From Saccoglossus kowalevskii (Eukaryota > Hemichordata > Enteropneusta > Harrimaniidae), in contig NW_003128862.1 of assembly GCF_000003605.2 (NCBI RefSeq), positions 68,188 to 97,673 of the forward strand: a stretch of DNA of 29,486 bases, in the 5' to 3' direction. A program made the translations under genes and the position numbers. The stretch's first letter is position 1. Every line of letters begins with the position of its first letter. Positions 1-10,900 of the stretch are shown one piece after another. The notes under the pieces were generated by a model. The model had not been told where the DNA came from. It searched no databases and saw only the letters and a list, made by a program, of their open reading frames with translations.

Positions 1-561
1 GTACGTTTAGATATGAGGCTCCAGCAGAAATACTATTAGACAGCCTGATTTCCGTGGTTGAGACGTAAACAAAAGTCACACAATGCAATGCTCTAAAACG
101 AAGGTCATATCACGACCTTTCTACAAAATACAATTAGTACGTACACACCGCCGATACGTCTTAAAACTCTGCTGCGTCACGTGTTTATGTCCCGAAATCC
201 ACCACGATATACAAGATAGCCAAGGTGTATATACTGGATATCCTTGTAACTATCACTTGTCTAGCGCGGTGGCTCCCGGGATCGAATACCCATCCTCAAA
301 GCACTGCCGAGCAGTGATAGCGAGGTCGCTATAGAGTTATTCGCCCCTAGAACCGGTAGTGAGTTCGTAATGGCGAAACATTACGAGTTTACGAAGTAAG
401 CGTTACCTGAAGGGCGGATTTTTGTTAAGATGAGACAACACCCATTTCCAGTCTGCCATTTCTACAAATGTAACACACTGAAAACAGGCCGAGAATGAGA
501 CCGCTCGAAGCTCGAAGAGATCTGATTGTTGTGCGACAACATCGTATATTTATATCTGCCA

Positions 562-600
562 TGACGTCATCCGTTGCTATAAATACAAAAACGACGTCAT
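562..600. promoter_or_regulatory. CRE/ATF-like palindromes TGACGTCA
   Basis: A perfect CRE, TGACGTCA, lies at 562-569 and a near match, CGACGTCAT, at 592-600. Another perfect copy is at 2410-2417 in intron 1. They are candidate ATF/CREB sites; no function is shown. Confidence 0.3.
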
Positions 601-1189
601 CAGCAGGAGCTCTGATTGGTTAATAGAAATTGCTGACTCAATCGTAGGAAATCGTCTCGGGAGATCACGATTCTGCTTCTTGTGGCCAACAAAAATAAAA
701 GATTGGCCAAAACAGCACTATACAGAGCACAGATGAAACAAACATACGTAGAATAATGTGCTGAAATATAATTAAGGATACGGTCTCTTTATAGCAACTG
801 TGATAGCGGCGAAAATAACTTCGGTCTAAAAAGATTGTCAACTGAATGTTTAACAAAAGTCTATACAACAAAAAATATATTTCTAAACAATCAAAAATAA
901 CCAACTTCGGTTTCAAATACTGTGAAAATCACTATTTTGATATTGTGTAGATCATATATCACTGGGTTTGACACTCACTGATGTATCAGTGCTGACGGAA
1001 TTTAGCAACAAATCAGCGAATAATCAATGCGCTAAAACAGTTGGACCATTTCATATTTAAAAACGCAGTTTCTATTTGCACGCCGCGAGCAAATAGCCAA
1101 CTTGTCAAAATGAACGAACAGACTTTTAAACTATAAATGCATCATGACTTCCGTCGTCGGACAACAAAACTGAAGCAACCAGTCACTAG

Positions 1190-1440
1190 AGGGCGATGTG
1201 CGTTGAAATTTCACAGAGGCGGCGGCTGGAAATTTTGCATGGGGGTGGGGGGGGGGGTCTGCTGTCCAACCTTGGGCCAAATCTTGGCCAAAAGCACGAC
1301 CTTACTAGGGGGTCCGGGGCATGCCCCTCTTGAAAATTTGGAAATCTCGACCCTCTGAAACGCTATCTCCTGCATTTTGTTTTGAGGGGCAAATTTTGTG
1401 GACACAAGGGGCTTCAGCTTGATTTTGGACGCCCCCGCAA
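1190..1440. repeat. GC-rich interspersed repeat-like block
   Basis: This ~250-bp island is much more G+C rich than its surroundings. It contains a long G run (1244-1257) and the near-palindrome GGTCCGGGGCATGCCCC at 1311-1327. It looks like an interspersed repeat rather than an exon, since open frames on the two strands overlap and neither resembles a known protein. The G run could form a quadruplex. Confidence 0.45.
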
Positions 1441-1743
1441 CTGATTCATCGTCCCGCTACGCGCCATGAGGAAAGAAAACAATTCTATCTAGCAACCCCT
1501 CACCCCATCAGAACTGAAATATAACCAGTAAAATCTCAAATGTAAATATAAAGAGAAGTTGACTCAAAAATGCCGTTTTCAAAACACCAATACAGTTGCG
1601 ATGAAAAAATATTGTTAATAAATATTATAACATTATTATTATTTTACGCGGTCGTAGTTTATGAAGACCGTATCCTGGTAATGTATATCATAATAGTTAC
1701 AATGCACAACAATCAGCCCTGCTTGAATTGAAAAGCATGCTAA

Positions 1744-1796
1744 CCAATGGAGTCACCCGTAATGAAAACAGCGCCAGAGTGAGTCCAACTACCAAT
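1744..1796 (+). promoter_or_regulatory. Putative MAD2 proximal promoter with two CCAAT boxes
   Basis: CCAAT occurs at 1744-1748 and 1792-1796, both on the coding strand, 93 and 45 bases before the ATG. Paired NF-Y CCAAT boxes are common in promoters of mitotic genes. I see no clear TATA box and no convincing CHR element downstream. The transcription start is unknown, so the second box could lie in the 5' UTR. Confidence 0.4.
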
Positions 1797-1836
1797 CAAA
1801 ATAGCTGTTACAAACCGTTGACACAAATACAAAAAA

Positions 1837-1912
1837 ATGGCGGCTACGAAACAGGCAACAAAAAACAGCATCACGCTAAAAGGTTCGGCCGAAATGGTCA
1901 CGGAGTTTTTCA
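1837..1912 (+). CDS. MAD2L1: MAD2 coding exon 1
   Basis: Encodes residues 1-25 (MAATKQATKN then ITLKGSAEMVTEFF) plus the first base of codon 26. ATG is at 1837-1839, preceded by an A-rich context that suits initiation. The donor is CA|GTAAGT at 1913. The first ten residues are a variable N-terminal tail; from ITLKGSAE onward it matches the HORMA helix alphaA of MAD2. A longer overlapping open frame from 1728 is in another frame and shows no homology. Confidence 0.93.
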
Positions 1913-4900
1913 GTAAGTATATGCAGCACATGTGAGACGAGTCTCCACATAGATGTTTTAATATAATTGATTTTTGTGCCAGTTGTCAAGCTCGGCATCA
2001 TCTGTGCAGGAGAATGAAGCCGGTCAGCGACGGGGGTTGGGGGTCATTCCAGTTTTTATCCACCCCCTCCCCTACGGATGGATATTAAGGTTATGACACC
2101 CTATGGATTCAAACCCACTATTTAGGTGTCGGATTTTTGTTAACTAACACACCCCCTGGAAACTACTGATTTGACGTATACGGATGGGTATGTGAACAAA
2201 TTATACCCCTCGGATACACACAAAAACAGAACCCCTCGGAAAAAAGCAGTGTGACTTGCAAGTGGCCTACTTGGGTCTTCTAATTATAAAAAAGAAATTG
2301 ATGAATTGGGATGGTACCTGTATGTTGCGAAGAGCAGTGCAGTTGGAAGGAGTCAATCATTTTTTTGGAGGGGGGGGGGGTGCACAACTAGAGTGATGTC
2401 ATAATATTATGACGTCATCTTGAGGGATGTGTGTGTCCCACATTGTTTTGTGCACCTGATTTGCAAATTGTCCCGAAAATTAGTTGAATGACTTTTGTCA
2501 TTGGTGTTGATTTTTTTTATTGTGATATGTCTCTACTAATTGCAATGTAGAAGTACGTTCAACTGAATGGTCAGGTAATTTGCAGACTGATTCACAAATC
2601 ATATGTATGAAGCAATATGGTGCTCAGTGTAAATGCAAAAATATACATCTAGAATGCATATATACATGTAGTGTTATATAATAACATTTTTTTATTGCTC
2701 ACAATTTGTTTTATACATAAAAGCAAGCAAGGTCTAATGACTATTGGTAAAACTTTAATACACACAGGTTTACTGCTTTGGATTTAATGTCACAAAAACA
2801 TTAATTTAAAGTTGTATATATTATGTTTTATATTTAGTTGAAAGCCCTTTGTAAATAAGTTAATTTGACCCCTTAACTGAATCCAAAAACAAAATCCAGG
2901 ACAACATCTATGGGTTTTGCCTGAAAAATTTATTTAAGTTAGGAAAACAACTTAAATCCCATGATGCAACAGTGAGTAACTTACCAACATTGGCCTGTGG
3001 AGTCTGGCTGCACATTAAAAGCGTAAACTAAGCGAAACTTAGCGAAAAAGTTTTGTGATAACAGTAGAACATGCCAGCAGTACAAAATTTAATAGTTTAT
3101 TTACAATGTTGAATTGAGACTCCCTAAGTTGTTGAAAACTCGAACCAACTGGTTCCAGGCCTTATAATGTATGCTGTATAGTAAAACATATTTCTGAAAA
3201 GAGGAAATGATCAATTTTCAACAAAAATTAAAATATAATACAACTTTAAAACCTAAATGTTCATATGATATGTCAAAAGTTTGATAATTATAATTGTGAA
3301 CAGTCCTCAATACTTTTGCCCTGAAATATTGCACCATTTTGGTGTGACAAAAGACACAAGTTAACCAATTAATACATAATGTATGTATTGTCAACTTCAG
3401 CTAAGGGTAGGCGTGGGTAGACACACTATGAACGCATGCGTATATGACAATTCTCCCTCTTTAAATGTCAGTGCATGAACTCTGGAGGTCATTGCCCATC
3501 GTTGCATGTAATTCAAACATGTGGTTATCAGTTGAAATGTACATGAATAATGTAATCGAAGTGCGATGCCCAGAGTTTATTTTATTATAGAAAATTTAAA
3601 CATTGCGCATGATATGGTATGTTATTGTATGGTTTAAATGCATATTCACTTCATTTCGAATAAAATAATTCACAATAGGAACATCAATGAAGTATTTAAA
3701 ATATTTTCCCGACATTCGGTAGACACCTGACTACTATCTTTTTCAATGATTTAAATGCGCACATGTGTAAGTTTGCGTAATTATTACGAATGCAACATTA
3801 TCAAGTCGGTAATATTGAGATACTCACAGACCCAATACTCCGGGTCAGTACCCTAACAATTGTAAAAATAACTTGAGTTTGCGTAATTATTATGAAAGCA
3901 ATTACAATGTTGAAATATTCAGAGCCGATACAATATTGTAAACAAAATTGCGTAATTAGAAAAGCCAGTACAGAGTTGTGTACAAGTTGCGTAATTACAG
4001 TACCGTCGGATATCATAACAATTTTACAAGAACGACACACGAGGCAAGAACGAAAAGGGTTGCTAAGGTAACGTGCCAAACTTTGGTCAACATACACTTG
4101 ATGTCAGCATCGCAGCGCAGCAAGTTTCGCAAAGAAGTACTTGAATTCAATTGCGCCCAAAAATTATGTCGCTGATCACTCAGTTGTCGCGGCATATGTT
4201 GTACACAATTTTGACTTCGGCTTTTTTTTCTAAATGCATGTTCTTGTTCACGTAAAATGCGACCTCTCACCAATGTATTAAAACACTTTGAATTTATACT
4301 TTGTGTGATTAAACATTAAACTTTCTAAACATTATCTGAGACCATGCATGATGTATATTCACAAAATCATATTTTATATTATGTACGACTTTCATTCCAA
4401 GGCTCAGGCAAATAAAACAAATGTTCTTCTGCCAACTATTATAGACTAGTTTCCAAGCTTTTGACTAAGCCAAATTTATTTAATTTTCCATTGGAAATTT
4501 TTGTGATCCTTGTAATTTCCCAGTCTTTTGTGTTCATTCATGGTCTTGACAATAAATGTGAATTGCCGTGCGAGCCTACCATACACGACTGCATATGTAA
4601 GGGTGCCTCTACAGGGTAGTTGCCTATGGAAAAGGTGAAATGCAGTTTTGTATATATGCCACTTGCGCGTACGCCGGCCAAATCAGACTTGTGCATGGCA
4701 TTCTAATGATAACCTGCGCGCAAACCAGACTTGCGCGTGTGAATAAAATAGAGTTGGAATAATGGGAATGAAGGCGAAGCTTTCTAATTATGCCAGCCAG
4801 TAAAATACAGAGATTTCAAATATTATAAATAAAATGTATACAAGTGTTGTAATGTCCGATGTAATAGCCACATGTCGAGTTGAGTTTATTTTAATTTATA

Positions 4901-7900
4901 ATGTGAACTATTCCAGTTCATGGATGCCAATGAAATTTGAGAACAACTGAAATGTACAAGTAAGTCAGACTCTTTTAAATGAATGTATCAAGTATACACA
5001 TGAATTATTTGCCCCAACACATTGGTTTATTCTTTATTCTAAGTTGCGACTGATATGTTTGTGTGGGCTTGATCGGCACAGTCGTAGAATAATAAATAGA
5101 TTTTCTTGGGTTAAAACAGTTTGCGAGCAGGGGTACAGCCACATATCAAAAATATGACCCCCCTCGGAATTAAATCATCTGTAGGGGTGTGGATATAGAG
5201 AAAAAAATGGTCAAAAAATTGGACCGGAAAATCGGAATTGGACCATCCATACTTTTTGTAGAAATATGACCCCTCAGATTTAACCCATCCATAGGGGGGG
5301 GGGGTGGACAAAAACTGGAATGACCCTTGGTCACTGTAGTGGTCGAAAAAGTAAACTAACTTAATTGACTTACCTGATTAACATGTGTTGCATTGAGGTG
5401 ATTGCCGTGATATGACCGCAGTAACACATAATAATAAAATTAACGTTCTTATTTTGAATCGTGAACTACCGGTATGTTTTAATCTTGTGTCTCAGGGATT
5501 GACCATTGCAAACTCGTGGGGGGTGGGAAAACATTTTTTTTTGTCAAGTCAGGAAAATCCAACTACCAAGTCTACTGTTTTGTTTTTTAATTTACTTATT
5601 TATTTATTTGCATGCTATTAATTTCCTGAAGGTATTATTTTATTTTATGGACATTAATTAATAGAACATTTACACCAGAAGATGTTACGCAAATTAATTA
5701 ACATTCAAATCCAAAGATGCTTCCATTGGTTGCAGAAGTTATTTGGTAATGCCCATTACCCATAATTCTTTGCAGGTTTCTCTGAGTCATTGGTCGATTC
5801 ACAGTCATGCATCCTCACTAAACTGATTGGTCTATTTTTGTAAACATTTATAAATTTATAATATGTTTATAGAAAAACAAATTCGAAAAGAGTTTCTTAA
5901 GGCCTCTAACCCATAACCTGAACCCGAACCCTAACACCCCCCCCCCAATGTAATTCAATTTGTCTCTCCAAATAATTATAAGTGATCCAAAGAGTGGCAT
6001 ATACAATTGAAATGGAGGAGGAGTACTGGAGGGGTTAGGATTAGAGTTATGGGTGAGGGGGCCCTAAGGAACTCTTACCACAAATTCATACCTTCATGAA
6101 ATGCACAGTGTGCTTACTTAATAGAATATACAATTAATAAACACAAGATGGTCTTAAGACTACACAATACAATCATTGAATGAACTTTGTCCCACAAATA
6201 AAAATTTTGATTCACAAATATTACAGTTTTCTTTGTTCATATATTGGTTTAATAAGTTACTAGCGAATTTACAAACATTGCCGTGATTGTTATCAGTTTT
6301 GAACCAAAAAACTATATTAGTCAAAGAAAGCATATATTGTACATTGAAAAGTGTTTCAACACTAGGAACTCATTGTAAAATATGCATGTAAAATTATTAA
6401 AACCTTCATTAACATATTTACAAAAAGAAATGTCACTTTATCTTCACAGTTTTAATTAATAAAAAAGTCTATCCTATTCTGTAGTCACCGAAATAGACAT
6501 CAGATACCAGTGTGTTTAGGCGTTGGTTAATGAATCTGCATAAAATAAAACAACTGTATGATATCAAGAATTTAGAAAAAATTAAGAAAGACCAGTTTAA
6601 ACAAAAAGTGAATGAATATTACAATTATAAATGGAACCAAGATAATCAAAGACCAGATTCAAAACTAATAACTTATACATTACTGAAGAAAAATATAAAT
6701 ACTGAACCATACATTAAAATCCTTGATAATAAAGAAACATTGGTCTATTAGGAAAATTGAAACTGAGTGCCCATAAACTAATGGGAAGATGGGAAGGCAC
6801 AAAAGACCAAAAATAAAAACAGAAGACAGAAAATGTACTAAATGCAACCTACTTGAGGATGAAATTAATAACATCACAAAATGTAAACTTTACACAGATG
6901 AAAGAGAGCTGTTCACATTTTTCAAAGAAAATTAACAATTTTCAACACTGTACAAACAAAGAAAAATTCATTCATATATTGAATACAAACAACAAATATT
7001 TACTAACAGAGCTCATCATATTTATAAAAACAGCAAATAACATTAGAGAAAACCACCTAATGGGTCATTAATATTATTTTTTTTACATTATTCCATGTAA
7101 CTGTATTGTAGTAGATTTTAAATATCTAACTTTATATGTTTATTTTAACACCTTTATTACATTTGATAAACTACAGGTGTCATAATTCAATCGACCTGAA
7201 ACATGGAGGGATATTTATTTAAAATGAAATTCATGTATTACTCAGCAGGGGTTTTTCTAAGAAAAAAAAGCGCAAGAGGGAGCACTGCAATTCAGTGGTG
7301 CCACCAAGTGGGGAAGATAGGGTTCTCCCTACCAGGGTGTGGAGTTTTTGATAATTCTAAGTTAAAATGGAGCATTCTATGGCTTCCTTGGAGCCAAAAT
7401 TACTATCAGACAGACAGGTCACAGTTGAAGACTGTGGCCACATGTGATCCCTGGTCAATCAGAATTTTATGGTTGACAGAGGATCTGCTCCCCAGGGTAA
7501 GGGGATGCATGACCATGGCATGAGGGTGCTATGTCCCTGTTCTCTTGTTTAAAAAAATCTCTGACAGAATAGTACTCTTGTTTGTGAATCATTTCCCGGA
7601 TTGCAGGCTTAGCGAAGTGACCATGGTGAAATCCCTGTTGTCAAAGACAACATAATCTTCCTCCACCAAAATTAGTTTTCTAAAATCAAGAGCACTGAGT
7701 GCTTCAATAAAAAATAACATTTCTAAAAAATTTGAGGGACTGTTAAACTATATCTACTTAATCCCGGAAGCACTGAACAACAGGTTGACTTGCAATCTCA
7801 ATGTCATGATCCCTTGGATGAGACATACAAACTGCATCTTTTCCGAACACCATAGCAATTTTGCAACATTTAAATAATAGTGCGTACAAAAAACTACACC

Positions 7901-10900
7901 GCAAGTGTTTTAAAGGGATCCCGGTGAATTATTCGTAAAGAAACTTGGTCATTCCTTTATATATCAATAAAAGTAAACTAAATTAGAGTAACTGCTTTTT
8001 GTCACCAGTGAATTATTTACATACTAGTAGTATTTATGATCATTACAAGCTTGTGAATCCTAATGTAATCATTTTCATAAATTGTAACTTAAAAACAAAC
8101 AATCAAAACGACCTGTGTTTATACTTAGTCAGTGTACCCTAGGTGTGTCAATTCTATCACTTCCTGATATTAAAGCGAGAGAATCGTTGCCTGCGCATAC
8201 GTTGGAATTGAGTCCCAAGTGACAATAACAACACATGCTAAAAACACAAAGGCTCATGAGTCATGGACAGACGCTTGTTTGTAAACAATGACACGCTATG
8301 GCCATCTGATGTATGCGCAGGTGACGACTCCCCTGCTTTAACTGATGCAGAAAAACTCGCTAACTTGCAAATGTCACCTTCTGTCTGCCTGTCATTTATT
8401 TATTTATTTATTATCTTGTGTATCTGACTGACATGGTTTGTAAACATTAATGTCTGATTATCACCATGATACTTTCAATGTATATGATTAGTGTAGAGTA
8501 AAATCCTCTGCTATTCTGTACTGTTAAAAACAAATACTATTTGTGTAATATTTACTCTATTAGAGGTGTACACTTATATGGTCATATAGATGATTAAAAA
8601 AAAAAATAGATCATAAAGCAGCTATCAATTTACGGTTGTATAACATTCAAACATATAATGTTTTCTGCTTTCAAATGTACTTCCAGGGCTCGAAATTGAC
8701 TCATAGAATAGCTTAAATTGACTTGTAGAAATCACAAAAAACTTTGTAGATCTTATAAACTTATCTATGTCCTACATGTATTGAGTAATGTTATTATTTA
8801 TTTGTGTTCATATTTCTGTGCTTGGACTCCCCGTATTTTAAAAACTACTGTAAAATACTTTATTTTTGCTTGGTATTACCAGTAATTTTTGCTATTTTCG
8901 CTGAAGGAATGATTCAATGAAAATAAAATCCAACGAATATACCTTTTTTCCTGCATTTTACATTCAACTAAAAAATCAGTGAAAATAAATTCCATACAAA
9001 AAGACCCGAAAAGTCTTTTCAGCGAAAATAAATTCCAGCTAAAATAAAGTCTTTTACAGTAACATTTATGTTGTCTTTCTTCAGAATATGGGATTAATAG
9101 TATACTGTATCAGCGAGGTATTTACCCGGCAGAAACTTTCACCAGAGAATCCAAGTATGGGTTAACAGTGCTAGTAACAACTGATGAACTGTTGAATACC
9201 TATTTATCAGGCGTACTCAAACAATTACGAGGTAGGAATGTGATCTCATGGCGTGTTTTAGTGCCAATCTTTTGTGCTGCCATTCATGAAACTTATTCGA
9301 CAATCATGTTTTTGACTCTGCAAAGGTCTGGCTTGGACTGTACAAGTCCAAGCAGTGAAATTCATATGGGTTCCTTGCAATATGATCCTGGGTACCCGAC
9401 TACTGTCCCACTATTTAGAAACTTTCCACTAACATCTGCTGCAAAGATTTGGCATCTACAGTCATTGGGTGTTCATGATGTTGATGGCTGATGAATAAGG
9501 CTTGCTGCGAATCTACGCTACCAATGAATGACTGTTCTATGTTTTCCCAAAATGCTATATCAACTGTTAGTCGCCAACGCAATGAAAGTGTGACTGCCCC
9601 ATTCAGTTTCCCAGAGAGCATACAGGGTAGCAACGGGTATATTTGTAAAAATTAATTCTTCATCAGGCTGAAACTCGGTTAAGCCATCCACGATAAAACT
9701 TGATAAAATTAAATCACTGCTCTGGAATTTATTCAACTTGTCTATAAGGATACATTGTAATAATACAAATGTTCACTCTAGGTGGACATACAGTTTTAGA
9801 GACCCTCAGAAACTGTATGTCCACCTCTGTTTTGCTGAACATATGTGTCCTCGCGCAAGCAGAACATTCACCTTCGCGTTGGGCAATTGATCTTCTGTGC
9901 TCTGACACAAACACCCTTGTTAGTCTGTCCTCCACATCAGTTGACTCTCACCATCTTCATGCATAACACACAGATTCTCAGGATTCTCAGATTCCCACGG
10001 ATGGTTGGCTTTCTCAAAACTATGCGAAACAAACAATGCCTTAACCATTGTTAATCAATATTTTTAAGATTGTTTACATTGCCGGTGCGCATTGAATTTG
10101 GAACACAACTTAATCCAAAACCGTTTTCTTTTTTTCTGGGCCTAATTTATTATCTTTTCCTTTCAGATTGGTTACTCGGAAAGACAGTTCAAAAATTAGT
10201 ATTAGTGGTAACTGATATTGATACCAATGAAGTGCTTGAAAGATGGCAGTTTAATATTGAATGTGATAAAACAATGACAGAAGATAGGTAATTAAGGGGA
10301 GAGTAGGAAATCAAACGGGCGATGCACCGCGGTCATTACCGCGGTGGTGGTGGGTGCTCGCCGGTCGACCGCATTATATGCAAATTTATGCATAGATTCC
10401 ATTACGCCGACTGAATGCGGTCTTCCGCGGTGGGCTCGCACAGCAATTCACACTTATTGTCAAAACCATTAATGAACACAAAGAACTGGGAAATTGAAAG
10501 GATCACAAAGTTCTAATGAAAAATTAAACCAATTTGGCTGAGCCAAAAGCTAGGAAACTAGTCTATAATAGTTGACATTATTTTATTTGCCTGAGCCTTG
10601 GAATAAAATCACAAAACGGCTCAGAAAGACGTAGAGATCAACATAATATAAAATATGATCGCATTATTTTGTGAATATATATCATGCATGGTCTCAGAAA
10701 ATGTTTAGAAAGATCAATATTTCGCGTAGACCAAATATAATCACGCATAAGTATAAATTCTCAAAGTGTTTTAATACATTGGTGAGAGGTCGCATTTACG
10801 TGAACAAGATTATGCACTAAGAAGGAAAAGCAAGCCAAAGTCGAAACAGGGTGTATCATGGACTTGGTACAACATGCGCTGCGACAATTGAATGATCGTC

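Larger units (their letters stand above)
1..1836. other. 5' flanking region of MAD2, no coding gene recognised
   Basis: The short open frames here show no recognisable family. The stretch holds a possible SINE-like remnant near 255-295, a small hairpin around 367-385 (CGTAATG / CATTACG), CRE-like sites at 562-600, a GC-rich interspersed-repeat-like block at about 1190-1440, and CCAAT boxes at 1744 and 1792. A divergent gene to the left cannot be excluded, but nothing in the window supports one. Confidence 0.6.
2041..5326. mobile_element. Possible 3.3 kb DNA transposon bounded by inverted repeats
   Basis: The left end (2041-2083) starts GGGTCATTCCAGTTTTTATC. The right end (5326-5284, read on the minus strand) starts GGGTCATTCCAGTTTTTGTC. 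Both continue into a C run and a CCTAYGGATGG motif. TTGG flanks both ends (2037-2040, 5327-5330), a candidate 4-bp target duplication. Subterminal CCCCTCGGA-type motifs recur inside both ends. No transposase is visible. The alternative is two separate inverted MITE copies, and a 4-bp match alone is weak evidence. Confidence 0.45.
1913..9084 (+). other. MAD2L1: MAD2 intron 1 (7.2 kb)
   Basis: The intron starts GTAAGT and ends TTTCTTCAG. It is built largely from repeats listed separately: a possible TIR element at 2041-5326 with an inner repeat at 3465-4575, a MITE at 5885-6079, a LINE relic at 6512-7071, and MITEs at 8170-8341 and 8846-9061. 7196-7560 is a slightly GC-richer stretch with an open frame I do not recognise. 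No coding exon of another gene was seen. Confidence 0.85.

Noticed and set aside
255-295. tRNA gene or tRNA-derived SINE, from a GATCGAATACC B-box-like string
   Set aside because: No matching A box or cloverleaf could be built; at best it is a SINE relic.
83-334. 83-codon open frame at the left end
   Set aside because: It has no recognisable domain and runs through repeat-like sequence.
3801-4273. Two overlapping minus-strand open frames as a possible transposase
   Set aside because: There is no DDE/D or other transposase motif, and the frames are not conserved in the homologous copy at 10441-11502.
5900-5945. Interstitial telomere repeat
   Set aside because: The CCCTAAC strings are degenerate and belong to the inverted arms of a MITE with an 8-bp target duplication.
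9168-9491. 107-codon frame as a single-exon gene
   Set aside because: Its first part is MAD2 exon 2 in the true frame; after 9231 it reads into the intron.
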